From assembly GCA_016793645.1 (NCBI GenBank), contig JAEUHD010000341.1:1-44121 (forward strand): DNA of 44,121 bases. Direction: 5' to 3'. The notes beneath the pieces were generated by a model. That model did no database searches, was not told the DNA's origin, and worked only from the letters and a program-made list of their open reading frames with translations. Position numbers and translations under genes: made by a program. The DNA comes from Verrucomicrobiales bacterium. Its GTDB lineage: Bacteria > Verrucomicrobiota > Verrucomicrobiia > Limisphaerales > UBA9464. Positions within the stretch are counted from its first letter, which is position 1. Each line of letters begins with the position of its first letter. This document shows positions 8,549 through 17,210 of the stretch, in pieces.

Positions 8549-9693
8549 TGTGGGAAGTCGGTATCCGCGTCGCCAAAGGGATTGTCCAGCCGGCGCCCCT
8601 CGGAACCGGGATCGAATCCGGACCGTCGCGCGACGGAAATCAACAAGCCCACCAGGGTCAGCATCACCACGGTGCCGGTGCCCCCGCGGCTCAGGAACGG
8701 GAGGGCCATGCCCTTGTTGGGCAGCAGGTCCGTGACCACGCCCAAGTTGACGAGCGCCTGGGCCGCAATGACGAAGGTGACCCCGGACGCGAGCACCATC
8801 CCAAATGCGTCGGGAGCCCGATGCGCAACCACGGCGCCGCTCACCAACAGGATGAGGAAGGCCGCCACGACCGACAGGGTGCCCGGGAGTCCGAGCTCCT
8901 CACCCACGGCGGGGAACACAAAATCGGTCGACACCTCGGGGATGTTCCACTTCTGAGTTCCGGCTCCGAATCCCGTGCCGCGGATCCCTCCGGCCCCCAT
9001 GGCGTCCAGGGACCGGTCCACCTGGTAAGTCAACGCCGGGTTGCTTTCAGGATTCCAATAGGCCCGGACGCGATCCCGGGCGTAGCCGCTGCCCGCAATC
9101 AGGAACCCGAAGGCGACACCTCCGAGAACCACCGGAATCAGCACATGGAACCAGCGGACACCGGACACGAGCATCAGCGAGACCGTGACAAATGCCAGGA
9201 GCAAGGTCGTCCCCTTGTCCGGCTCCACCACAATCAGGGCGAGGAGCGGCAGCGCGATGGCCCCGGTACCCAGAACGCCCGTCGTGAAGGTCTGCATTCG
9301 GTACGAAAACCTCGCGGAATACCAGGCGAGGGACAGGATCAGGGCCACTTTGGCAAACTCGGAGGGCTGAACCCCAAGAATCCAGCGTTGGGCTCCCTTG
9401 ACCGAGGTGCCAAAGGGTGTGAGGACCAGAAGGAGGGAGATCAGGGTGATTCCGTAAACGGGCCACACCCACCGCTCCAGACTTCGATAGTCGCGGGTCG
9501 CCATCACACACAGGGCCACGAAGCCCACCACGCAGGCCGCGCCCTGCTTCATCATCCAAGGATGCCAGACCCCCGCCCCGGCGGCGAAGCGCTGACTGTT
9601 CAAATTGGCCAGCGTCAGACTGGCCAGCATGGCGAGCCCCAATCCAACCAGGGCAGCCACCGTGGCGAGGAGAACGGTGATGGTCCTGTTCAT
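8545..9693 (-). CDS. ftsW: septal peptidoglycan polymerase FtsW (SEDS family)
   Basis: A polytopic glycosyltransferase that polymerises lipid II at the septum with its partner FtsI. The 382 residues contain about ten hydrophobic segments and the SEDS landmarks GAQRWILGVQPSEFAK (100-115), PDKGTT (158-163), STDFVFPAVGEELG (255-268, with the proposed catalytic Asp257) and LPNKGMALPFLSRGGT. The last motif is LPTTGLPLPFISYGG in many homologues, so a few positions differ. The tail is hydrophilic and short. FtsW rather than RodA is chosen because the gene lies in the dcw operon beside murG. Confidence 0.95.
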   Translation of the reverse strand: MNRTITVLLATVAALVGLGLAMLASLTLANLNSQRFAAGAGVWHPWMMKQGAACVVGFVALCVMATRDYRSLERWVWPVYGITLISLLLVLTPFGTSVKGAQRWILGVQPSEFAKVALILSLAWYSARFSYRMQTFTTGVLGTGAIALPLLALIVVEPDKGTTLLLAFVTVSLMLVSGVRWFHVLIPVVLGGVAFGFLIAGSGYARDRVRAYWNPESNPALTYQVDRSLDAMGAGGIRGTGFGAGTQKWNIPEVSTDFVFPAVGEELGLPGTLSVVAAFLILLVSGAVVAHRAPDAFGMVLASGVTFVIAAQALVNLGVVTDLLPNKGMALPFLSRGGTGTVVMLTLVGLLISVARRSGFDPGSEGRRLDNPFGDADTDFPQ

Positions 9694-9714
9694 GGCGGGA
9701 GCGTTGAAAGACTC

Positions 9715-9753
9715 CCCGGGGCACCGTGTTTGAGGAGGTCACGGCACCCCGGG
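9715..9753 (-). other. imperfect hairpin between the LysM gene and ftsW
   Basis: The 76-bp spacer holds an inverted repeat whose arms (plus-strand 9715-9728 and 9740-9753) pair as CCCGGGG plus CCGTG with two mismatches and an 11-nt loop. No T-run follows on the minus strand, so it is not a standard terminator. It may slow transcription, mark a processing site or set relative levels of the LysM protein and FtsW. Confidence 0.5.
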
Positions 9754-9769
9754 AATGGGAATTCGGGAA

Positions 9770-10609
9770 TCAGGGTTTGGTGGGCTGAACCGGATTCACC
9801 GTGGGCAAGGGATCCTGGGCCTGGGATGCCTCCGGTGCCGGCGCGGAACCGGAGGCACCCTTCGCCCCGTCGGCATGCGACGGGATCTTCAGTTTCTGAC
9901 CCACCTTGATGTCATTGGATTTCAAACCGTTGGCGGCACGGATTTCCTTGACGGTGACGCCATACTTTTTGGAGATCCGCGAGAGGTTGTCCCCACCCTT
10001 CACCGTGTGTGTGGCCTGGGTTCCTCCGGAAGCGACTGCGCCCCCCCCCGACCCGCCGCCCACGTCGGTTGGCGATCCCGTCGAGGCGGTGGCCGCCGCA
10101 GGAATCTGAAGCTTCTGATTGATCTTCAGTTTTGCCAGATCGATGCCGGGGTTGGCGTCCTGCATCTGCTTGAGCGTGACGCCATGGCTCCGGGCAATCT
10201 TGGCGGCGATTTCCCCTTTCTGGACCACGTGCTCGGAGGTCGCGCCGCCGGACGCCACGGTTTCCACAGGGGCGGACGGAACCACCGGGGGCGTGAGGGG
10301 CGTGGTCACCACCGGAGCGATCGGGTTCGAGAGGGGCTCAGGCGTCGCCACCACCGCATTGGTGGGGATGGCAAACGGATCCGCGGGCGGGATGTTTGTC
10401 TCCGCCGATACCGCAGGCGGGGTGATCAGCGAGTCGGTGGGCAGGTTTGCAGGCCCCTTCTCCTCCTTCTTGCACCCAAGGAACAAAAGCCCTCCCAGGA
10501 TGACGACATGCAGCGCCACGATGAAGGCGGCCACCTGGAACGTAGACTTGCTCTTGGCCTGCTGCTCCAGCAGGGAGCCTTGGGGAACCAACGGATTGGG
10601 AGTGCTCAT
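9770..10609 (-). CDS. membrane-anchored double-LysM protein in the dcw cluster
   Basis: A 279-residue protein likely to bind peptidoglycan. It has a 23-residue cytoplasmic start, one membrane segment (about 24-45), a Pro/Thr/Val-rich linker (50-120) and two LysM domains (about 126-170 and 200-243), each ending in the usual QKLxIP block. A low-complexity Gly/Ser linker separates the domains. Cys46 follows LLFLG and could be read as a lipobox, but the hydrophilic leader is long, so a type II membrane anchor seems more likely. It sits between mraY and ftsW, the place of murD in classical clusters. A role in septal wall binding or in localising FtsW is inferred from position only. Confidence 0.85.
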   Translation of the reverse strand: MSTPNPLVPQGSLLEQQAKSKSTFQVAAFIVALHVVILGGLLFLGCKKEEKGPANLPTDSLITPPAVSAETNIPPADPFAIPTNAVVATPEPLSNPIAPVVTTPLTPPVVPSAPVETVASGGATSEHVVQKGEIAAKIARSHGVTLKQMQDANPGIDLAKLKINQKLQIPAAATASTGSPTDVGGGSGGGAVASGGTQATHTVKGGDNLSRISKKYGVTVKEIRAANGLKSNDIKVGQKLKIPSHADGAKGASGSAPAPEASQAQDPLPTVNPVQPTKP

Positions 10610-11035
10610 GGATTCAGGGCGCCGGTCAGGGCGCGGTCAGTGGATGATGTTTGGGTGCGACGGGCGCCGGGGTGGACCCTCGATCCACCCCGGAGTCCGG
10701 GAAATGCCCGCATGGGACGGAGGCACGATGTTGTCTCCGCCACTCGGGGAGGACACAGCCGGAGAAATCCCACCCGGGGCAAAAACCCAGGGTACGATTC
10801 CAGGACTGGAATTTGAAATGGTTCACACCGGCGGGCGCCACCATGCACGCCACCTGGCCATCGACCCTTTTCGGGTCGCCGGCTCAGGCGATTAAAGTGA
10901 TGCGGGCCACAGCTGCAAGGTGCGAATGGTCCGAAGCCCTCGAAACCGGTGTTCAAGGGCGTTTTTCGCGCCATCCATTGAAAGCAAACACCGCTCCGGG
11001 GGGCGGGATCCGTGGGGGAAGGAGGAGGGTTCATT
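10610..11035 (-). other. mraY-LysM gap with an unrecognised frame
   Basis: This 426-bp stretch interrupts an otherwise tightly packed operon. On the minus strand an ATG at 11032-11034, 1 bp past the mraY stop, opens a 142-codon frame that ends at 10606, overlapping the LysM start as ATGA. The exact fit suggests a gene, but the predicted product is rich in Pro, Arg and Gly, has no recognisable domain, and resembles a random GC-rich frame. It may equally be an untranslated spacer with an internal promoter, or decayed coding sequence where murD normally lies. Confidence 0.3.
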
Positions 11036-12160
11036 TCAGCGGACCTTCAGGCTGCTCAAGGCCACGACGGCGCAAAGCATCGCGACAATGTAGAACCGGG
11101 TGACGATCTTCGACTCGGGCCACCCTTTTTTCCGGAAGTGGTGGTGCAACGGTGACATGAGGAAGATGCGGCGCCCCACCCCGTAGCGCCTGCGGGTGAA
11201 TTTGAACCAGCCGACCTGAATCAGGACGCTCAGGGCCTCGGCCACAAAAACACCGCCGGCGATCACGAGGACGAGCGGTTGGTGGATCAACACCGCCATG
11301 ATCCCCAGGGCCCCCCCCAAGGCCAGGGATCCCGTGTCCCCCATGAACACTTCAGCAGGGTGACAGTTGAACCACAGGAACCCCAGACTGGCTCCCACGA
11401 GGGCGGAGCAGACCACCGTGAGTTCGCCGGCACCCGGAACATGGGGAACGAGCAGATACTTGGCGAACACCGCATTCCCCGCGATGTAGGTCATGATCAC
11501 CATGACGGACGCCGTAATCAGCGTGCAGCCAATCGCCAATCCATCCATGCCGTCCGTCAGATTCACGGCATTGGAGCTGCCCACGATGGTCAGCATGACC
11601 ATCACGATCCCGACCGCCGGGACCCCCACAAGGACGGGGTTCTTGAGAAAGGGAATCTGAATGTCGGCGACCAGCGACTCCGTGGAGGGAAGACGCCAGA
11701 GATAGAGCCCTATCGCCAATGCCAGCGCGAACTGCACCGCGAGCTTGATTCGCGAACTGCTTCCCGCGCTGTCCTGCTTCGTCACCTTCAGCCAGTCGTC
11801 GTAAAACCCAAGCCCGGCCAGGACGACCAGGGAAAGTGCCGTCAGCAGGACATGGGCATTCCATTGCGCCCAAAGGAGCACGGAAAGATCCAGGACCAGC
11901 ACGATCAGGATCCCCCCCATGGTGGGAGTTCCGCGCTTGGCGATGTCCGCGGCGGCGGCGGTGGCATCCGCGCCCGCCATGACATCCTTGGGCCGGTAGT
12001 TCTGTCGAAACTTCAAATCCCGGAGCCAGCCGATGACCCTCGGACCCAGAAACAGGCTCAGGAGCAGGGCCGTCACCGCGGCTCCGGCGCACCGGAACGT
12101 CACGTACCGGAACACCGTCCACGGCGCGTAGGGAATCAGATTGGACAGGTGGTACAGCAT
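11036..12160 (-). CDS. mraY: phospho-MurNAc-pentapeptide transferase
   Basis: An integral membrane enzyme that transfers phospho-MurNAc-pentapeptide to undecaprenyl phosphate, making lipid I. The 374 residues contain about ten membrane helices and the family blocks RGTPTMGG, GFYDDWLKV (catalytic Asp pair), NAVNLTDGMDGLA, FMGDTGSLALGG and SPLHHHFRKKGW. A short Ala-rich insertion precedes RGTPTMGG. It starts 3 bp after the murF stop. Confidence 0.97.
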   Translation of the reverse strand: MLYHLSNLIPYAPWTVFRYVTFRCAGAAVTALLLSLFLGPRVIGWLRDLKFRQNYRPKDVMAGADATAAAADIAKRGTPTMGGILIVLVLDLSVLLWAQWNAHVLLTALSLVVLAGLGFYDDWLKVTKQDSAGSSSRIKLAVQFALALAIGLYLWRLPSTESLVADIQIPFLKNPVLVGVPAVGIVMVMLTIVGSSNAVNLTDGMDGLAIGCTLITASVMVIMTYIAGNAVFAKYLLVPHVPGAGELTVVCSALVGASLGFLWFNCHPAEVFMGDTGSLALGGALGIMAVLIHQPLVLVIAGGVFVAEALSVLIQVGWFKFTRRRYGVGRRIFLMSPLHHHFRKKGWPESKIVTRFYIVAMLCAVVALSSLKVR

Positions 12161-12163
12161 GGT

Positions 12164-13582
12164 TCAGAGGGACCCCGGCATGCGAGCCGCCTCGCGAAGC
12201 TCCAATTGGCGCACCAATGCGTTCACGATCCGCTCAAGTCCCGAAGACCGCGACGCCTTGACCAGGACCGCGTCCCCCGCCCGGACGTAATGAATGACCG
12301 CAGCCGCGGCGGAGCCGACCTCCGGAAATGCCCGTCCCCGGCCCACTCCGGCCGCGCTCGCAGTGACCAGGGCACGCCTCCCCACGGCAAACACCGCGTC
12401 CACTTCCAACTGGGCCGCCATGCGGCCCACCTCTTCATGAGAGGCCTCCGCATGTGTCCCCAGTTCGGCCATGTCCCCCAACACCGCCACCCGCCGCCCG
12501 GAGCAGGGGAGATCCGACAGCGTCTGCAGGGCCGCCAGCATCGAGTCGGCATTGGCGTTGTAGGTGTCATCCAGAATATCCACGCCGGCCGCGGCCAGGA
12601 GGTTCATGCGACGGGCCGCAGGCTGGAATGCCGCGAGGCCCTCGCGGGCGAGGGAGCCCTCCAACCCCAACTCCCGCGCCACCACCAGGGCAAACAGGGC
12701 GTTGACCACCGAATGGCGCCCCGGGAGAATCATGGTGTACTCCCCGTTCCACGCCGGATCCGGTGACCGCACGGAAAACGTGGTGCCGCTCCAATCCATC
12801 GCGCGAATCCCCGCCTGCCAGTCGTTCCCGGATCCCAACCCGGCGCGAACCACCCGGGCGCGGGTTCGGCGAACCAGTTCCGGGGCCTGCGGCGAAGAAC
12901 CCGGGAGCACCAGGACTCCCCCCTGTTCGGCGGAGGGGAGGAGTTCGGGCAGCCACCCCTCCTCCTCCACCACCCCGTCGATCGTGCCAAAAAACTCAAG
13001 ATGCTCACGCCCGATGCTCGTCAGGACGCCGATCCGGGGGGCAATCATCCGCACCAGGGGGGCCAATTCACCGGGATGGTTGGTGCCCGCCTCGAACACC
13101 GCGGCGCGGTGACTGGATTCCAGACGCAGAAGGCTCAGGGGCACCCCGACATTGTTGTTGAAACTCGAGGAACTCCTCAGCGTCGGGATCCCCGCCCCCA
13201 GGACCGCGGCAATGAGCTCCTTGGTCGTCGTCTTGCCATTCGATCCGGCCACGCAGACCACGGGTATGTCAAAGTCCCGACGATAGACCGACGCAATCCT
13301 CCCGAAGGCATCCCGACAATTGTCGACCACGATGACCGGCAGGGTGGGAGGGATCCCCGAAGCCCTCGTGCGGGAGACGAGCGCGGCGGCAGCCCCCTGT
13401 GCGGCGACGCCGGCCAGGAAGTCATGTCCGTCAAAGCGCTCCCCCGAAAGCGCGACGAACAGGTCGCCCGGCGCGGCATCCCGCGAATCGGTGGTAATCC
13501 GTCGCACCACAACGGCACCGGAACCGCCGCGCAGTTCACCGCCGCACGCCGCCGCCAATTCCTGGAGGTTTCTCGGATCCAT
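12164..13582 (-). CDS. murF: UDP-MurNAc-tripeptide--D-Ala-D-Ala ligase
   Basis: The last cytoplasmic ligase of the stem peptide; it adds D-Ala-D-Ala to UDP-MurNAc-tripeptide using ATP. The ATG at 13582 gives 472 residues; a TTG one codon upstream is less likely. The P-loop GSNGKTTT (113-120), the NNNVGVPLSLL block, EAGTNHPGEL, DDTYNANADSM and LGDMAELG are those of MurF rather than MurC, MurD or MurE. It is the only ATP-dependent Mur ligase gene in this dcw cluster. A 117-bp gap precedes it, where murE usually lies. Confidence 0.96.
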   Translation of the reverse strand: MDPRNLQELAAACGGELRGGSGAVVVRRITTDSRDAAPGDLFVALSGERFDGHDFLAGVAAQGAAAALVSRTRASGIPPTLPVIVVDNCRDAFGRIASVYRRDFDIPVVCVAGSNGKTTTKELIAAVLGAGIPTLRSSSSFNNNVGVPLSLLRLESSHRAAVFEAGTNHPGELAPLVRMIAPRIGVLTSIGREHLEFFGTIDGVVEEEGWLPELLPSAEQGGVLVLPGSSPQAPELVRRTRARVVRAGLGSGNDWQAGIRAMDWSGTTFSVRSPDPAWNGEYTMILPGRHSVVNALFALVVARELGLEGSLAREGLAAFQPAARRMNLLAAAGVDILDDTYNANADSMLAALQTLSDLPCSGRRVAVLGDMAELGTHAEASHEEVGRMAAQLEVDAVFAVGRRALVTASAAGVGRGRAFPEVGSAAAAVIHYVRAGDAVLVKASRSSGLERIVNALVRQLELREAARMPGSL

Positions 13583-13604
13583 CAATTCATCCGGTGGCCA
13601 GGGG

Positions 13605-13685
13605 TCAAAGCATCGAAATCAAGCACAGCACAAGGAGGGTCGCCTTCAGGCAGGCTTCGGGATCGGAAACGCGGGCGAGGAACAT
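13605..13685 (-). other. possible 26-codon peptide between ftsI and murF
   Basis: In the ftsI-murF gap an ATG at 13685 opens a 26-codon frame ending in a hydrophobic stretch (LKATLLVLCLISML). It could be a leader-type peptide, a decayed start of a lost gene, or chance. No ribosome site is evident. Confidence 0.2.
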
Positions 13686-13699
13686 GGAGGACTCCGGGT

Positions 13700-15823
13700 T
13701 CAGGGTTGACGGGCAAAGTGGGCGGCGGCTCCACCGGCATCGAGTCCGGCCGCGGAGTTCGTGCGGGATATCGTCGGCGTGAGCTGAAGGACGTTGGCCA
13801 CCTCCGAGGCGATCTGACGGAAGACCGGCGCACACGCCTTCCCCCCGTAGTAGGACTTGCCCGCCGTCGTCGGGCGATCCGCAGTCACAATGATGGCCAC
13901 TTCCGGCTGATAGGCGGGAAAGAAGCCCACGAAGGAAGCGTAATAGTTGGCCGAATTGTAGACTCCGTTGATGAAAAGCTTTGCCGTCCCAGTCTTTCCA
14001 GCGACCTCAAAGTCGTCCAGGGCCGCCGACTTTCCGGAACCCACTTCGACGACGGATCGCATGGCCCGCACCATCAGCGCGGCCGTGTTTGAACTGACCA
14101 CCCTTCGAACCGGTTGCGGAGGATACTCCCAGACCACCCGGCCGTCCGGCGACTGAATCTGCCGAACCAGCCGCGGCTTCATCAGGACGCCTCCGTTGGC
14201 AACCGCTGCAACGGCCATCACGGTCTGAAGGGAGGTCACACGAAGCCCGTATCCAAAGGGAAGAGAACTGGGGGTCAGGCTGTCCCAACTCGGAAGCCGT
14301 CCCGGGGATTCGCCGTAGCTCAGGACCATCCGTCCCTTCGACGCGGAGTACTGGGTGGAAAGTTCGGCACACTCGATGTCCGTGCGGGCGAGAAAGCCGA
14401 AGTCCCGAATCGCCCTCAGGAACTGGTTTGTCTGCAGCCGCAGTCCCAGTTGGACCGCCCCCACGTTGCTGGAGTTGGCAAATGCCTCCTCAACCGTGAC
14501 CCACCCCATGTGGTGGCCTTCAACATCCTGGATGGCTCGGGAAGTCCCCGGAACCACCCACCGGCCCCCATGACAATCGATCTTCTCGTCCAGCGATGCC
14601 TTTCCCGCCTCGAGCACCGAGGCCCAGGTCACCACCTTGAACGTGGACCCCGGCTCGAATGATTCGGTCAGGGCCCGATTCTTGAATGCTTCAAGGCTCT
14701 CCCCCCGCCGCTGATTCGGGTTGAAGGTGGGCCGGTTCGCCAGGGCGAGAATATCCCCGGTCGCAGGCCGAACGACGATGGCGGACATCGACATGGGATT
14801 CAGACGGGTCAGGGCCTCATCCAACGCCCGTTCCACGGCTTCCTGGATTCGGATATCGAGCGACAGGAGCACATTCATGCCGTCCACCGGCTCCACATCC
14901 CGAGCCCGCCCGGGCACATACTCCCGCCCCAGGACCATCCGGGTGGTCACGATACCCGGGCTGCCCTGGAGCACCGAATCACAACGCTGCTCAAGCCCCT
15001 GTGCCCCGCGAATCGGAGGCGGAAGACCCGGCTCGGTGAGATCCGCGGAGTGATCGTTGGTGGTGAACCCCAGCACATGCGCCGCCAGCTCGTCCTGGGA
15101 ATACCGGCGCAACTGGACAAACTCCGGGAACAACCCCTTGCGGCGGCAGGGAAAAATATCCTTCTCCACCTCCCGGATCCTCCGCCGAAGCACCCGGTCC
15201 TCGGCCAGAAAACGGCGGTGAAGCGCCACCCGATGGGGTGCATCCCACCACGGCAGCGCTTCGCGGTCCGCCCGGACCCGCTCCCGCAATCTCATCTGCT
15301 CGGCCTGAAGGTCCGATCTTGCCGGGAACGCATTGGTTTGAAGCGCGGCATACAAGTGGTCCCAGATGGCGGGGGAGACGTTGGTCGCGACGACATTCGA
15401 TCTCCTGGGCCTGAAGGCGAGCCCCCGGTTGGTGGTCACCGTGGCCCCATTGGTGACCACCGTCAGATTGGTATACGGCACCAGGACCGGCTGAAGCCGT
15501 GCAAGCACCTCCGACTCCGGCAACTCCAACAACGGGGCCGCAAGCCGGGCAACATCCACTGCGAACGGACCAATCCGAACCGGATCCGCCCGCACCACCA
15601 CGGCGAGCCGGGATTGCACAAGCGGAACCCCCGATGCGTCCCGAATCTCACCCCTCAATGCCGGGCGCATCGTCGCCACTTCCTGATCCGGAAAACCCGG
15701 AGACCCGACGTCATGCGGATTGATGAACTGCACATACACCAGGCGGACCGCCACCGCGGCAAACCCGAGGGAAAGCCCCCAGGTGAGCAGCCACAGGCGA
15801 CGGAATTGAAGTGATCGGTCCAT
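13700..15823 (-). CDS. ftsI: septal transpeptidase FtsI (PBP3-type)
   Basis: The class B penicillin-binding protein that cross-links septal peptidoglycan with FtsW. The ATG at 15823, 2 bp past the ftsL stop, gives 707 residues; the longer frame reads through ftsL and is rejected. A membrane helix (about 10-30) is followed by an unusually long N-terminal region, including a charged, probably helical insert at roughly 165-230. Transpeptidase motifs are in order: STFK (393-396, nucleophile Ser393), SSN (451-453) and KTGTA (610-614). E. coli FtsI is 588 residues, so this protein is about 120 longer. No PASTA domain is seen. Confidence 0.95.
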   Translation of the reverse strand: MDRSLQFRRLWLLTWGLSLGFAAVAVRLVYVQFINPHDVGSPGFPDQEVATMRPALRGEIRDASGVPLVQSRLAVVVRADPVRIGPFAVDVARLAAPLLELPESEVLARLQPVLVPYTNLTVVTNGATVTTNRGLAFRPRRSNVVATNVSPAIWDHLYAALQTNAFPARSDLQAEQMRLRERVRADREALPWWDAPHRVALHRRFLAEDRVLRRRIREVEKDIFPCRRKGLFPEFVQLRRYSQDELAAHVLGFTTNDHSADLTEPGLPPPIRGAQGLEQRCDSVLQGSPGIVTTRMVLGREYVPGRARDVEPVDGMNVLLSLDIRIQEAVERALDEALTRLNPMSMSAIVVRPATGDILALANRPTFNPNQRRGESLEAFKNRALTESFEPGSTFKVVTWASVLEAGKASLDEKIDCHGGRWVVPGTSRAIQDVEGHHMGWVTVEEAFANSSNVGAVQLGLRLQTNQFLRAIRDFGFLARTDIECAELSTQYSASKGRMVLSYGESPGRLPSWDSLTPSSLPFGYGLRVTSLQTVMAVAAVANGGVLMKPRLVRQIQSPDGRVVWEYPPQPVRRVVSSNTAALMVRAMRSVVEVGSGKSAALDDFEVAGKTGTAKLFINGVYNSANYYASFVGFFPAYQPEVAIIVTADRPTTAGKSYYGGKACAPVFRQIASEVANVLQLTPTISRTNSAAGLDAGGAAAHFARQP

Positions 15824-15825
15824 GC

Positions 15826-16263
15826 TTAGGGATTGGCGCGGACCGGGAATGCCGCGGAACCAGTGAGGGCCCGCAGCGGCATCAGGTTTGTACGACCGGC
15901 GGGCGGATAAGCTCCGTTCTCCCCGGAGTCGGAACCGGCGGCATTGAGGGGGGGCAGCAGATAAATCACCCGCCGTTGAACGGGCGCAATGGGAGCGAGG
16001 TCGAGACGCATCTCCGCGGCGGTCCGAAGAATCGAACTGGGCCGCTTCAGGCGGGCGAGCGTTTCGGAGGCGCTTCGCACGTTTCCCTTCGCCCATTCCG
16101 CCTGCTTCTCCATCTTCTTGATCTGCATTCCCAGCACGTCATGGGCACGGCGCTGAAGCGAGTACCCGACCGTCAGAAAGGCGATTCCCACCACCAGAAA
16201 CATCGCAAACCCCAGCCGTCTCCAGCGGAGTTCCACGCTTCCACCCTGTTCCGTGCGGGCCAT
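15826..16263 (-). CDS. ftsL: FtsL-like division protein
   Basis: A small bitopic division protein, 145 residues from the ATG at 16263. It has a short cytoplasmic start, a membrane helix (about 17-35) and a heptad-like region (about 36-75) consistent with the FtsL/FtsB coiled coil, then a Pro-rich tail not typical of E. coli FtsL. Sequence conservation in this family is poor, so the call rests on topology and on position between rsmH (1 bp gap) and ftsI (2 bp gap). Confidence 0.8.
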   Translation of the reverse strand: MARTEQGGSVELRWRRLGFAMFLVVGIAFLTVGYSLQRRAHDVLGMQIKKMEKQAEWAKGNVRSASETLARLKRPSSILRTAAEMRLDLAPIAPVQRRVIYLLPPLNAAGSDSGENGAYPPAGRTNLMPLRALTGSAAFPVRANP

Positions 16264-16264
16264 G

Positions 16265-17200
16265 TCAACGTTTCTCCAGGACCCGCAGCTGGGCGCTGCG
16301 GGCGCGCGGATTCGACTCCACTTCCCCGGTCGAGGGACGGACGGGCTTCCGGTGGACCAGCACCGCCCGAGCCGCCCGCGGAATGCGCAAATGCGGCAGA
16401 TCCTCCTCCGCGCCGGCGGGCAAATCATAGTCGCGGCACTCGTTCCTCATGAAGTCCTTCACCACGCGGTCCTCCAGGGAATGGAACGAAATCACCGCCA
16501 GACGACCTCCGGGACGCAGGAGATTCATGGCCCCCGCCAGGCCGCGCTGCAGCGCCCCCAACTCGTCATTGACGGCGATCCGCAACGCCTGAAAGACCCG
16601 GGTCGCCGGATGGACCCGCCGGCCGTGACGCGGTGAGATCCGCGCCACCAGGCTGGCCAACTGGCGCGTGCTCTCGATCCGGTACCGGGTGCGCTCCTCA
16701 CAGATGGCCCTCGCAATCCGCCGCGACTCATGCTCGTCGCCGTACTCCCAGAAAATCCGAGCCAGTTCGGCGGGCGGACGTTCATTCACCAGGTCCGCCG
16801 CGGTCCGGGTCCTGCGCCGGTCCATCCTCATGTCCAGCGGACCATCCGCCTGGAAGCTGAATCCGCGCTCGGCCGTGTCGATCTGGTGGGAACTCACCCC
16901 AAGGTCCAGCAACATGCCATCGCAGCTTCCCCGCGGCACCCAGTTGACCGCCTCGGAGAAATTCAGCCGGCGAAGTTCAAATCGTCCGGCATATTGCGCC
17001 AGATCCTCCGTCGCCGCCGCCACCGCATCGCCATCCTGGTCGCACGCGTAGAGAAAACCCGTCGGCGCACTGGCCTCCAGGATCGCCACGCTGTGACCAG
17101 CGCCACCGCAGCATCCGTCGAAGTACCGGCCCCCGTTCTTCGGGCGGATTGCCGAGAGTACTTCGTCCAAAAGGACGGGTTGATGGGAGAAGTCGGTCAC
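16265..17200 (-). CDS. rsmH: 16S rRNA (cytosine-N4)-methyltransferase
   Basis: RsmH (MraW) methylates C1402 of 16S rRNA using S-adenosylmethionine. A GTG at 17200 gives 311 residues with the standard start TDFSHQPVLLDEVL; an ATG at 17269 is the alternative. The SAM-binding block GRYFDGCCGGAGHS, the LDLGVSSHQID block, the RIAVNDELGAL block and the C-terminal VISFHSLEDRVVKDFM are clear. The normal dcw position next to mraZ is broken by one extra small gene. Confidence 0.96.
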   Translation of the reverse strand: MTDFSHQPVLLDEVLSAIRPKNGGRYFDGCCGGAGHSVAILEASAPTGFLYACDQDGDAVAAATEDLAQYAGRFELRRLNFSEAVNWVPRGSCDGMLLDLGVSSHQIDTAERGFSFQADGPLDMRMDRRRTRTAADLVNERPPAELARIFWEYGDEHESRRIARAICEERTRYRIESTRQLASLVARISPRHGRRVHPATRVFQALRIAVNDELGALQRGLAGAMNLLRPGGRLAVISFHSLEDRVVKDFMRNECRDYDLPAGAEEDLPHLRIPRAARAVLVHRKPVRPSTGEVESNPRARSAQLRVLEKR

Positions 17201-17210
17201 CGTGCATGTC

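Noticed and set aside
8416..9909. 497-codon plus-strand frame opposite ftsW and murG
   Set aside because: Low-complexity His/Gly/Gln/Arg product antisense to conserved membrane-protein genes.
11279..12766. 495-codon plus-strand frame opposite mraY and murF
   Set aside because: Antisense shadow with His/Gly/Gln-rich product and no recognisable motif.
13700..16096. Extended FtsI starting at 16096
   Set aside because: The extra 91 codons lie inside ftsL in another frame; the ATG at 15823 directly after ftsL gives a normal membrane-anchor start.
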